This document shows, one piece after another, positions 17,201-23,493 of a stretch of 32,771 bases of DNA. The DNA lies in contig NZ_JH650780.1 in NCBI RefSeq assembly GCF_000259195.1, positions 40,903 to 73,673 of the forward strand, read 5' to 3'. Positions within the stretch are counted from its first letter, which is position 1. Each line of letters begins with the position of its first letter. The DNA is from Pseudomonas donghuensis. Its GTDB lineage: Bacteria; Pseudomonadota; Gammaproteobacteria; Pseudomonadales; Pseudomonadaceae. The position numbers and the translations under genes are program-made. The notes under the pieces are model-generated. The model saw only the letters and a list, made by a program, of their open reading frames with translations, was not told where the DNA came from and ran no database searches.

Positions 17201-17785
17201 TATCTGTGTTCCCGGTGGCAGGCCTTGGGGCCAGCGAGGTGAACGATTGTTAAAGTACGGCGATGGTGATGGCAGCGGTGCAGAACCTATCGGAATTGCA
17301 GATGAGCGCGTATCCGATATCCAGGCGCCGCTGTCGGGGCGCATCTCATAGACCGAACCGGAGAACGTGACGGCACCACCTTGCTTGCCATCATCGGAGA
17401 TCCATGCGTATGTCAGGTTCTCGGTCAACCCGCTGACCTGGTTGCGCCAATGCCTGCCGCTATCGTCAGAGAACAGGGCGGCGCCGCTGTCGCCAACAGC
17501 CAGAAGGTATTGCCCAGTTGCGGAGGCCGCGATGGAGTTGAGTTTGCGGGCGGGTTGCCATAGCCGTAACTCACCATTCGCCTCAAGGGGGTACAGCAGC
17601 TGGTCCACCAAGCTTCGCTCGGAAACGGGAGTGGCCGGGTAAGGGTAGGGTGGTTGCCAGTGAGCCAAGACACCGGCTGCAACGGTCATTACAATCGCCA
17701 GCAGCCCCCAGCTCAGGTTGAATTTGAGTGGCGGTGATGAGGGTGTCGATTCAGGCGTGATCCTGGAGGATTGGCTGGAGAGCAT
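14267..17785 (-). CDS. Membrane-anchored propeller-KAP P-loop NTPase fusion
   Basis: Protein of 1172 residues from the ATG at 17785; a TTG at 17881 in the same frame would add 32 residues but has no better ribosome-binding site. A membrane helix at 24-43 is followed by about 460 residues of Asp-box/YCF48-like repeats (SxDxGxxW variants such as SADCGKTW and TTDAGEHW), probably a periplasmic beta-propeller. A second helix lies near 507-525. The KAP NTPase follows: Walker A GDWGTGKSS with Lys588, the KAP signature WFNAWHHQKDEQLLAALL, membrane segments inserted near 655-675 and 709-727, and Walker B VVVIDDLDRC near 780. Two more helices (about 910-928 and 990-1012) flank an Ala/Pro/Ser-rich loop. 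KAP NTPases are often membrane-linked and of unclear function; some occur in defence loci. The gene stands alone, and its codon use appears less GC-biased than its neighbours', hinting at transfer. Its function is unknown. Confidence 0.8.
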   Translation of the reverse strand: MLSSQSSRITPESTPSSPPLKFNLSWGLLAIVMTVAAGVLAHWQPPYPYPATPVSERSLVDQLLYPLEANGELRLWQPARKLNSIAASATGQYLLAVGDSGAALFSDDSGRHWRNQVSGLTENLTYAWISDDGKQGGAVTFSGSVYEMRPDSGAWISDTRSSAIPIGSAPLPSPSPYFNNRSPRWPQGLPPGTQIKRSQSKDSSQTSNDSPWGLVVSPMPTDCKHAWAVGDFGSIVTSADCGKTWKVKASALPGSLFAITFLADGKRGWAAGYAGVLLRTTDAGEHWLPTVTGIHSTVTSIMFLENGHGWMATEDGELLSSSDLGRSWRLMEPQPQLPGLRCVHFQADGLRGRTSNGEGASLSTADGGLTWKNVARDKPADLHTITFSPDGLKAPPKAKDGTMVSNDCGATWHLQPTPDVEMTATATYSTGNGLGWMAGEDGQMVASVDGAAQKSYSPARSMRLAMWFSDANNGWAVGLHPALTRTRDGGKTWAIVPTPIQYSRYPAPWFWASLLLIAWMWMRAFQTRPPPVEDGVATMAASDAPTQDFCQDRLRFGPLAKGISRFLRNEATEPPLTLAVSGDWGTGKSSLMTLICKDLQNNGCRPVWFNAWHHQKDEQLLAALLSAVREQSLPSFFEPSGWIFRWRLLVLRTKRHWFVASLLALSAVWLGAYLSAHEAGQWQSLSTLLDKASAPQDDGITLAFLGSLNLGPLAAKLAGLVTAFVALRKTLTAFGADPAVLLSNSVEQFRLKEANALTSFRSRFAKEFEEVTQCLPGRLVVVIDDLDRCRAEAVLEVMEAVNFLVSSGKCFVIFGMATNRVQAALALSFEKIAQEMTELDSSSQAPLTAEAKAELERMRRRKYARDYLEKLINLEIAVPDTPSDKPHSLLEETAADSTPQTALFKRLKIAVTTAFCLVALGYAWHSGQHFQLPLASAQAYETTTNKTAATPPASVPDNNKQGSSALPESNLDSAVTANPFPPNEALDTRNDIAFTVVAIIVLLVTTGLTYALWRLRRTLYRVQDSPAFKASLVAWSPLVQKHRRTPRALKRFANRLRYLAMLQQAQRFDQSGWDILPRRLREWLGLTVASGSTAAEASIAEHRIVALGALYEVFGSDWKNCAKDHLPESELADLAKVSIKAYCAPGLGVTWPPSEEEIQRFAQSLAGVRIPS

Positions 17786-17984
17786 GTTCGCCGTCTCGAT
17801 ATCAGTCCATGGTGATGTCCCAAGGTGTGGAAAAAACGGACGGCTGCGCTTCCCACCTGCCGCAGCGGGCGGCTTTATCAATATAGTCGGTGGGCGGATG
17901 CACGCTTGCTGGCGATTAAAAAATGCTGGGTATTCACACTGCGACAGCGGACGAAAGCCTGACGAGCCTGGGCTTCAGTAGTGA

Positions 17985-18010
17985 AATCGCGGGGCAAGCC
18001 GGCCCCTATG
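17985..18010. repeat. REP-like palindrome (P. putida type)
   Basis: ATCGCGGGGCAAGCCGGCCC resembles the common putida-group REP core (ATCGCGGGGCAAGCCCGC). GGGGC (17991-17995) pairs with GCCCC (18002-18006) around a 6-base loop. It overlaps the last bases of the minus-strand response-regulator gene and may act as its transcription terminator or mRNA 3' stabiliser. Confidence 0.6.
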
Positions 18011-18617
18011 GTGTGACAGCGTATTTCACCGCGGCGGCCCGCGACGGCACGTTGAGGGTGCGCAACAACGACGACACATGAATGCGCACGGTAAAGGGCG
18101 AGATATCCAGCGCGCGGGCGATTTCCTTGTTGGTCTTGCCCTCGGCGATCAGGCGCAACACCTCTTGCTGACGCGCGGTCAGGGTGGTGGCCACTGCACT
18201 GGTGTCCAGCGGCAGCAACCCGGACGGAGCAAAACGCACCAGCACTTCGCCTTCGCGAATGGCCAGAATCGCCTGGCCGATCTCGTCGGGGGCGATGTTC
18301 TTGCCAATGAAACCGTCGATACCGGCGGCCATCACTTCGCTGATCAGCTCCGGGTCATCGACCATCGACACCACAATCAGGGTGGTGCGGCGCAACTGTT
18401 GACGCAAGTCGACCAACTGAGTAATGCAGGTAAGCCCCGGGAAGCGCAGGTCAAGGAGCAGGGTGTCGGGCTCCGCGCCGCGTGCAACCTGTGCCAGGAC
18501 GCTGTCGAAATCCCCGGCTTGTTCGATCAGCGCATCAGGTAACAGGCGCTGGACAGTCCCCACCATCGCTTCGCGAAACAGCGGGTGGTCGTCAGCTATG
18601 ATGATCCGGCATGCCAT
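18006..18617 (-). CDS. LuxR/NarL-type response regulator
   Basis: Two-component response regulator of 203 residues. The receiver domain (about 1-120) has the acidic pair Asp9-Asp10, phospho-acceptor Asp56 in LLLDLRFPG and the conserved Lys106. A LuxR-type helix-turn-helix follows at about 140-200 (LTARQQEVLRLIAEGKTNKEIA...VRIHVSSLLRTLNV). The ATG at 18617 is preceded by GGAGG. It is divergent from a hybrid histidine kinase gene with 115 bp between them, which makes that kinase its likely partner. The architecture is like PprB of P. aeruginosa, which controls Flp pili and the BapA adhesin, but the same is true of many NarL-type regulators, so I do not assign that name. Targets in the neighbouring pilus or adhesin genes are an inference. 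Confidence 0.92.
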   Translation of the reverse strand: MACRIIIADDHPLFREAMVGTVQRLLPDALIEQAGDFDSVLAQVARGAEPDTLLLDLRFPGLTCITQLVDLRQQLRRTTLIVVSMVDDPELISEVMAAGIDGFIGKNIAPDEIGQAILAIREGEVLVRFAPSGLLPLDTSAVATTLTARQQEVLRLIAEGKTNKEIARALDISPFTVRIHVSSLLRTLNVPSRAAAVKYAVTP

Positions 18618-18666
18618 GTCGAGTGCCTCCCTGGGCCTGGCGTTCCTTACAGGCGTGTTACTTTAC

Positions 18667-18691
18667 CACCGGGCACGGACGCTGCCCGGTG
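18667..18691. promoter_or_regulatory. Perfect 9-bp inverted repeat in divergent intergenic region
   Basis: CACCGGGCA (18667-18675) and TGCCCGGTG (18683-18691) form a perfect dyad with a 7-base centre, midway between the divergent response-regulator and kinase genes. NarL/LuxR regulators commonly bind inverted repeats, so this is a candidate operator for the adjacent regulator. A hairpin in a kinase leader RNA is the alternative. No clear -10/-35 pair could be assigned. Confidence 0.5.
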
Positions 18692-18732
18692 TACGTACTG
18701 GATATGACGACTGTCGCACAAGGATGTTCCCG

Positions 18733-20349
18733 ATGAAGTTCGAGAAAAATACCGAGCTCGACCAGGCCAACCTGCGGATCATTGTCGCCGGCCTTGCCAT
18801 GATCTATATCAGCGTGTTGGGTTTTCTGCCCGGGCAGCAGGTCAACATGTACCTGCCGATCATGATCTACATCGTCCTGTTCCTGTTGCTGTCGATCGTC
18901 CTGCGCCAGGTCATCGTGCGCTGGCCGGGCCACTATCCGGCCCGGCGTCTCTTCAGCATGGTCCAGGACTACACCGGCACCTGTTTCGGCCTGGTGGTGG
19001 GTGGCGAGGCCGCGCTGCCGCTGTACGCGGTGATGGTCTGGGTCAACCTGGGCAATGGCATGCGCTATGGCTCGCGGTACCTGGCGATCGCCACCGCCCT
19101 GGCGTTGTTGGCCTTGCTCTGCGTTTACCGGCTGACCCCTTACTGGCAGGCGCAACCGTTCATGGTGCTGATGCTGATGATCACCAGTACGGTCATCCCC
19201 ATGTACGCGCACCTGCTGCTTGAGCGCACGCGCAAGGCCTCCGAAGAAGCGACCGCCGCCAACCTGGAAAAGTCGCGCTTTCTGGCCCAGGCCAGTCACG
19301 ACCTGCGCCAACCGATTCACTCGATCGGCCTGTTCACCGCTTGCCTGCGCGAAGCGCGCCTGGGCGAGGAGGAGCGGCGCCTGGTCGACAACATCGACCG
19401 CTCGCTGCTCAACGTCGCACAACTGTTTCGCTCGATTCTCGACCTGTACACCCTCGACAACGGGCGCCTGCAACCCCGCCTGCAATGCGTACAGCTGGCT
19501 GATCTGCTCCACGATCTGGTGCGCCAGAACGTCGAAGCGGCGCGTTGGGCCGGCGTCGAACTGCGCCTGCGGGTGGCCGAGCAATGGGTGCAGATTGACC
19601 CGGCGCTGCTGGCCACCATGGTCCAGAACGTGCTGTCCAACTGCTTCAAGTACGCACCGCAGCGGCCGGTACTGATCGCTGTGCGCAAGCGTGGGAATGG
19701 GTTGGCCATTGTCGTTTATGACCAGGGCTGCGGCATTGATGCCGATGAATTGCCCAAGGTCTTCGAGGAGTTCTACCGCGTGCGCCAGTTGCGCGACAAG
19801 GACGTTGAAGGCGTGGGCCTGGGCCTGTCGATCGTCAGACGCCTGGGCCGGATGATGGACATGCAGGTGGCGATACGTTCGCGGGTCGGCCATGGTACGA
19901 CGGTGAGCCTGCTGGGCTTGCGCAAGGTTGAAGCACCCCGGCAGCCGGTCACCCGAGAGCAAGCGAGCCAGGTCGGCTTGTTGACCGGCCTGAAAGTGTG
20001 CCTGGTGGAGGATGACCGCAACGTGCTGCTGGCCACCAAAGCGTTGCTTGAACGCTGGGGCTGCGAGGTGCAGGCCGAATCCAGTGGCAAGGACCTGCTC
20101 AGCGACTGCGATATCATCGTCGCCGACTATGACCTGGGCAATCAGGCCACCGGCATCGAGTGCATCGACCAGCTACGTGCGCAACGGGGCAGGGCGGTGC
20201 CGGCGCTGATCCTCACCGGGCATGAGGTGGAGAAGATCCAGGCGGCCCTGCATGACCGCCAGATCGCGATTCTGTCCAAGCCGGTGCGCCCGGCCGAGTT
20301 ACGCGCGACCTTGCGCTCGTTGCGTGAACCCCGCACAGAACCGGTTTAG
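18733..20349 (+). CDS. Hybrid sensor histidine kinase with C-terminal receiver
   Basis: Inner-membrane hybrid kinase of 538 residues. About five hydrophobic helices fill residues 15-155, with no large periplasmic domain, resembling the membrane module of RpfC/RpfH-like kinases. The HisKA dimerisation helix carries His189 in QASHDLRQPIHS. The ATPase domain shows the N box (VQNVLSNCFKYAP), G1 (DQGCGIDADELPKVFEEFYR) and G2 (GVGLGLSIVRRLG). A receiver follows at about 418-530, with phospho-acceptor Asp465 in IIVADYDLG. The ATG at 18733 sits 8 bases after AAGGA and matches the start of the membrane domain; upstream in-frame starts would add an implausible Arg/Ser-rich leader antisense to the regulator gene. 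It has no HPt domain, so it may signal directly to the divergent LuxR regulator or through a distant HPt protein. Its ligand is unknown. Confidence 0.92.
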   Translation: MKFEKNTELDQANLRIIVAGLAMIYISVLGFLPGQQVNMYLPIMIYIVLFLLLSIVLRQVIVRWPGHYPARRLFSMVQDYTGTCFGLVVGGEAALPLYAVMVWVNLGNGMRYGSRYLAIATALALLALLCVYRLTPYWQAQPFMVLMLMITSTVIPMYAHLLLERTRKASEEATAANLEKSRFLAQASHDLRQPIHSIGLFTACLREARLGEEERRLVDNIDRSLLNVAQLFRSILDLYTLDNGRLQPRLQCVQLADLLHDLVRQNVEAARWAGVELRLRVAEQWVQIDPALLATMVQNVLSNCFKYAPQRPVLIAVRKRGNGLAIVVYDQGCGIDADELPKVFEEFYRVRQLRDKDVEGVGLGLSIVRRLGRMMDMQVAIRSRVGHGTTVSLLGLRKVEAPRQPVTREQASQVGLLTGLKVCLVEDDRNVLLATKALLERWGCEVQAESSGKDLLSDCDIIVADYDLGNQATGIECIDQLRAQRGRAVPALILTGHEVEKIQAALHDRQIAILSKPVRPAELRATLRSLREPRTEPV

Positions 20350-20356
20350 CTGAGGA

Positions 20357-20674
20357 TCAATAGCGCTGCAGCGGATTTTGCGGCCGGCCACTGTTCTTGT
20401 TGTAGCAGTGGGCACTCATCCCCATGCCCATCGACGCGATCCCGACCATGACGCCGCTGGGCAGCTCGCAGTTGTAATCCCCTGAAGCGGTGCTGGCGAT
20501 GAAGTAAGTGGCGCTGTTGTCGTTGCGCACGTTGGAAATCTTGGTCACCGGCTCGCCGATCGTCGTCTGGGCAGTGGTTTTCAGGCGATCTTCGTTGGGT
20601 TTCATAGTCTGGCAGCCGGCGAGGGCGACGAGCAGGGCGCTGAGCAGGGTGAGCTTGTTGAATGCAGGTTTCAT
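20357..20674 (-). CDS. Small putative outer-membrane lipoprotein
   Basis: Protein of 105 residues with a lipoprotein signal: MKPAFNK, a hydrophobic core and the lipobox LAGC (Cys21). The mature part has no domain I recognise; it contains two further cysteines (in YNCELPSG and AHCYNKN) that could form a disulfide, and it is rich in Thr, Asn and Gly. I chose the ATG at 20674 because AAGGAAG lies upstream and the signal peptide begins there; the frame is open further upstream with no sensible start. It ends 7 bp from the stop of the convergent kinase gene. It may lie downstream of the AraC gene on the same strand (gap of 157 bp with a weak hairpin). Its function is unknown. Confidence 0.8.
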   Translation of the reverse strand: MKPAFNKLTLLSALLVALAGCQTMKPNEDRLKTTAQTTIGEPVTKISNVRNDNSATYFIASTASGDYNCELPSGVMVGIASMGMGMSAHCYNKNSGRPQNPLQRY

Positions 20675-20795
20675 GGCGCTTCTTCCTTGGTGTTGTTGTG
20701 TTGTTGCAGGCACGGCGATCCCTCGCGCCGCAAAGCAGCGGCACTGGGGAACACTGGGGTGAAGAGGAATATAGCGCCGGGAAAGAGGGGGGTCG

Positions 20796-20815
20796 ATTAG
20801 CACAAACGGGCTAAT
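20796..20815 (-). terminator. Weak hairpin downstream of AraC gene
   Basis: ATTAGC (20796-20801) and GCTAAT (20810-20815) form a 6-bp stem with an 8-base loop, just after the stop of the AraC-type gene on the minus strand. There is no clean T run after it, so termination would be weak at best. Confidence 0.3.
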
Positions 20816-20831
20816 GGCTCGTGGCCATCTT

Positions 20832-21707
20832 TCAGCGTTTGGCACCCAGTCGCAGGCTTTCGACGACCTCCGAGAGTTCTTCCGTTGAGGTCGATTCTGC
20901 CCCGGAGCTTTCAGCTCGAGGGAGCTGCCGGTACTCGCTAGGTGTACACCCGACGAATTGCTTGAAGGCACGGGCAAAATAAGAAGGGTCCTTGAATCCG
21001 ACTTCGTAACCGATGCTGGTGATGGGCATCTGGCTGTTGTCGAGCAGGTCCCTGGCAAAGTCCATCCGTTTGCTCAGGATGTACTCCATGAACCCCAGGC
21101 CATTGACTTCCTTGAACAGGCGGCTGAAGCGAAAGGTGGTCATGCCGCAGCGCTTTGCCAGTTCTTTCTGGTCGATGCTGTCGCGCAAATGCTGGTCGAT
21201 GTAGAGCAATACGTTACTGAGTGCCTGGTGCTTGTGGTGCTCAGCGGTCAGCCGGATGCTGTCCGGCAGCGACGGGCCATGTTCGATCAGTGGCTTCTTG
21301 GCATGGAAGTGAGTGCTGCGGCGCAGTTCGCAGAGTTGCTGCAGTGCGTGCAGAAAGCGGCTTTTTTCGCTGTTGCACAGGGGCAGCACGATGTACTCCC
21401 AGACACGCGAGCGCATGGCCCATACGGCAAGCTCCTCGGAGTGCTGTACGGTGAACATGGCGATCGGTATCGAGGGGGACTTGTGCTTGATCTCCAGCAG
21501 CAGGTTGAGGCCAGGCATGTCCGGGCGGTCATAATGGATGCAGACCATGTCTGGCTGGCGCTCAGCCGCAAGCTCGGACAACTCGCCGTTCTTGGCGATA
21601 CGGCATTCACAGGTCGGGCGAAAATGCGCAACCAACGCCTCGGCCGATCGATCCCGGGTGCGATCGAACCACAGCAGAAATGGCAAGTTGGCCGATTCAG
21701 GTTTCAT
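20832..21707 (-). CDS. AraC-type regulator with degenerate receiver domain
   Basis: Transcription regulator of 291 residues. The N-terminal 115 residues fold like a response-regulator receiver, but key residues are altered. Only one acidic residue (Asp15) stands at the metal pocket. The Asp60/Asp63 region (HYDRPDMPG) is out of the usual D-x-x-M-P register, and the conserved Lys before Pro is Leu108 (IVLP). Phosphorylation is therefore doubtful. The C-terminal AraC domain (about 165-265) is complete, with two helix-turn-helix units (KELAKRCGMTTFRFSRLFKE and ITSIGYEVGFKDPSYFARAF). The ATG at 21707 follows AGGAAGGA. The gene is divergent from the first flp pilin gene, and the shared 179-bp region holds twin 12-bp repeats with 21-bp spacing, a layout typical of AraC-family sites. 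I infer that it activates the pilus genes and may regulate itself. Confidence 0.88.
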   Translation of the reverse strand: MKPESANLPFLLWFDRTRDRSAEALVAHFRPTCECRIAKNGELSELAAERQPDMVCIHYDRPDMPGLNLLLEIKHKSPSIPIAMFTVQHSEELAVWAMRSRVWEYIVLPLCNSEKSRFLHALQQLCELRRSTHFHAKKPLIEHGPSLPDSIRLTAEHHKHQALSNVLLYIDQHLRDSIDQKELAKRCGMTTFRFSRLFKEVNGLGFMEYILSKRMDFARDLLDNSQMPITSIGYEVGFKDPSYFARAFKQFVGCTPSEYRQLPRAESSGAESTSTEELSEVVESLRLGAKR

Positions 21708-21764
21708 TTTCTCATTCCTTCCTTGTTTCTCGTTTTCTTAACCTCGCCGGGCAGGCAGCGCTGC

Positions 21765-21797
21765 AAAATAATCCTAGTAATCAATAAAAAACTCCTA
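21765..21797 (+). promoter_or_regulatory. flp1 operator: two direct repeats 21 bp apart
   Basis: AAAATAATCCTA (21765-21776) and AAAAAACTCCTA (21786-21797) match at 10 of 12 positions and are spaced exactly 21 bp, two helical turns. The downstream repeat would overlap the -35 position of a promoter whose weak -10 lies around TGACTAGGAT (about 21816-21825). Half-sites in tandem 21 bp apart are characteristic of AraC/XylS activators. The site lies 101 bp before the flp1 start and recurs before flp2. Confidence 0.7.
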
Positions 21798-21886
21798 ACC
21801 CCTCGTTATGTCTCCTGACTAGGATGCAAACAGGCGGCACACTAAGTCACCGCCTCGGCCAATAGAACTTAGATGAGGTGAATAAA

Positions 21887-22078
21887 ATGAATCTGCAATC
21901 GATCAAAACGTCGGTGCTGAAATTCATCAAGGACGAAGAAGGCCTGACGATTGTTGAATATGCGGTAGCGGGTGGTTTGATTACACTGGGCGCCGTGGCC
22001 GCTTTCGTCACACTGGGGGGTAACGTGAACACCGCCATTACCAGCCTGGGTTGTGCAGTCAAAGGCACCACCTGCTAG
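21887..22078 (+). CDS. flp: Type IVb (Flp) pilin, copy 1
   Basis: Major pilin precursor of 63 residues. A short basic leader ends at Gly19, followed by the Flp processing site G/LTIVEYAVAGGLI: after cleavage Glu5 and Tyr6 of the mature protein match the Flp motif. The rest is one hydrophobic helix and a short tail with Cys56 and Cys63, which could form a disulfide. The ATG at 21887 follows GAGGTG. The prepilin peptidase encoded downstream would cleave it, and the TadA/B/C machinery would polymerise it. It differs from the second pilin at only five positions (11, 18, 48, 49, 52). A hairpin lies 25 bp after its stop, and a 661-bp gap separates it from copy 2. Confidence 0.95.
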   Translation: MNLQSIKTSVLKFIKDEEGLTIVEYAVAGGLITLGAVAAFVTLGGNVNTAITSLGCAVKGTTC

Positions 22079-22618
22079 CGGCACAACACGCATCGTCGGC
22101 CCTGCCCAGAGCGCCAGCAGCTTGCTAGCCTCTGGGCCGTGGCGGCGACGAACACCTTGCCGCAGGCTGAGGGACGTGTCGCGAGGATAAAAACGCATCA
22201 TATGGACTCTGCCTGGTTGGTTAACCATGATCCCGTTCGGACAAGGTGGAGTCTTCTCAGCCGTGGCGCCGCAGGCTAAAGGCCTGCGTGCCGAGCCCCC
22301 CAACAATCCAGTCTCTTGGCGCGTCAGACTTCACTGTCCTGGCCCCGCTCCTGATATTTCTTCCTCGTTGACCAGTATCGTCGTTGTGTTGCCTGTGAGC
22401 AGATCAAATCCTGATAAGAAAGCGCTTGCTTAGACCGTTTGGCGAGATTTGTTTCTCGGCGCATTGGCGCTGTTTCGGGTCTTTGCAGGGTAGCGGGAGG
22501 CGACCGAGTTTAGCCTGCAATTAGGTTGCAACGTTATGTAAGTTATTCCCTATTGATCGCGTGCGTTCGGGTTTAAGACGGCGTACTTAGTATTTTTTCT
22601 TGCGCCGCTAAATACCGC
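22079..22618 (+). other. Inter-pilin region with hairpins, no convincing gene
   Basis: About 540 bp with no supported CDS. It contains a hairpin with 8-bp outer arms GCCCAGAG/CTCTGGGC (22104-22111, 22130-22137) and an imperfect inner stem, a 10-bp palindrome TGGTTAACCA (22218-22227), and a second hairpin CGCAGGC-TAAAG-GCCTGCG (22270-22288) with flanking GGC/GCC pairing. The latter part is more AT-rich than the coding regions. A frame at 22227-22433 has no ribosome-binding site and atypical composition. A small RNA or mRNA-processing region is possible, and I recognise no known riboswitch. Confidence 0.4.
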
Positions 22619-22651
22619 AAAAAACTCCTAGCGTTGAGCAAAAAACTCCTA
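22619..22651 (+). promoter_or_regulatory. flp2 operator: two perfect direct repeats 21 bp apart
   Basis: AAAAAACTCCTA occurs twice, at 22619-22630 and 22640-22651, exactly 21 bp apart. The sequence after the second copy (ACCCCT...TGACTA) matches the region before flp1 at the same distance, and the operator-to-ATG spacing is 100 bp against 101 bp for flp1. The two pilin genes therefore carry duplicated promoters and probably answer to the same activator. Both half-sites are perfect here, while the outer one at flp1 has two mismatches, so flp2 may bind more tightly. Confidence 0.75.
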
Positions 22652-22739
22652 ACCCCTGCGTTGTGCTTCTGACTAATGTTCACCCAGGCAGTACCAGAAG
22701 TGCTGCTCTAAAAACAACACACTGAACGAGGTGAGCAAA

Positions 22740-22931
22740 ATGAATCTGCAATCGATCAAGACGTCGGTAGTGAAGTTCATCAAAGACGAAGATGGCCTGA
22801 CCATTGTCGAGTATGCGGTGGCGGGTGGGTTGATAACGCTGGGCGCTGTTGCCGCATTTGTCACCCTGGGCGGTAACGTCAGTGCAGCCATTAAAAGCCT
22901 GGGCTGCGCAGTCAAAGGCACCACTTGCTAA
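22740..22931 (+). CDS. flp: Type IVb (Flp) pilin, copy 2
   Basis: Second pilin of 63 residues, identical to copy 1 except for Val11, Asp18, Ser48, Ala49 and Lys52. The processing site G/LTIVEYA, mature Glu5-Tyr6 and the two C-terminal cysteines are kept. The ATG follows GAGGTG, and the prepilin peptidase gene begins 29 bp after its stop, so this copy leads the tad operon proper. The changes cluster in the tail that would be exposed on the pilus surface, and Thr52 to Lys adds charge. The pair could be redundant, form mixed fibres, or provide dose. Conservation of the operator argues that both are expressed. Confidence 0.95.
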   Translation: MNLQSIKTSVVKFIKDEDGLTIVEYAVAGGLITLGAVAAFVTLGGNVSAAIKSLGCAVKGTTC

Positions 22932-22960
22932 CACCCCACCGTCCACAGAGGGTTGCAGCC

Positions 22961-23479
22961 ATGGGCATGGAGCAATCAGTCGTTATTGCATCGTTGCTGG
23001 GGCTGCTGGGTATAGCGGTGCTGAGCGATCTTCGCCATCACCGCATTCCCAACCTCTTGGTCTTGCTGGGTTTGGGGCTGGGCTTGGCCGGCCAGGTTTA
23101 CACCCTGGGTGTCATCGGGTTTGGCTATGGGGCGCTGGGTATGTTGATCGGTTTTGCCGTTTTCCTCCCGATGTATGCCTTTGGGGGGATGGCTGCCGGT
23201 GATGTCAAGCTAATGGCCATGGTCGGCGCCTTTCTTACTCCCCACGATGCCCTGTGGACCGCGCTGTTCAGCCTTATCGCCGGCGGTCTATGCGGAGTAT
23301 TGATTGTCCTCGTGCGTGGTCAAGTGCAGCAGACCATGGGGCGCTACTGGCTGATGTTGAAAGCCAGGGCCTATTTCTCGCCAGCGGTTGATGAAGTGGC
23401 AGGCAAGCCCTTTCCCTATTCAGTCGCAGTCCTGCTCGGCACTTTGACCAGTGTCTTCTGGCTGCCCCTCGGCCAGTAG
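22961..23479 (+). CDS. tadV: Prepilin peptidase (TadV/CpaA/FppA type)
   Basis: Inner-membrane aspartic peptidase of 172 residues that would remove the leaders of the Flp pilins and of the TadE/F pseudopilins. The first catalytic Asp lies in SDLRHHRIPN near residue 25, the second in GGMAAGDVKLMAMVG (GxGD-type motif, with Ala in place of the first Gly). Hydrophobic helices fill the rest, and the methylase domain of larger PilD enzymes is absent, as usual for Tad peptidases. The ATG at 22961 has AGAGGG upstream; a second ATG at 22967 is possible. The gene is 29 bp after flp2 and 14 bp before the AAA+ ATPase gene, in one operon. Confidence 0.92.
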   Translation: MGMEQSVVIASLLGLLGIAVLSDLRHHRIPNLLVLLGLGLGLAGQVYTLGVIGFGYGALGMLIGFAVFLPMYAFGGMAAGDVKLMAMVGAFLTPHDALWTALFSLIAGGLCGVLIVLVRGQVQQTMGRYWLMLKARAYFSPAVDEVAGKPFPYSVAVLLGTLTSVFWLPLGQ

Positions 23480-23493
23480 GTCAGGAGAACACT

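Noticed and set aside
17786..17881. TTG start giving the KAP protein 32 more residues
   Set aside because: The extra segment has no domain or hydrophobic signal value, and the ATG at 17785 sits directly before the membrane helix region; the choice remains open but ATG is favoured.
17718..17981. 87-codon + strand frame opposite the KAP gene start
   Set aside because: Antisense to the KAP N terminus with no ribosome-binding site and no recognisable features.
22227..22433. 68-codon frame between the two pilin genes
   Set aside because: No ribosome-binding site, proline-rich composition without domain features, and it overlaps a hairpin; not supported as a gene.
22079..22600. Possible c-di-GMP or TPP riboswitch in the inter-pilin region
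   Set aside because: The hairpins lack the conserved core sequences of these classes as I know them; left as unidentified structure.
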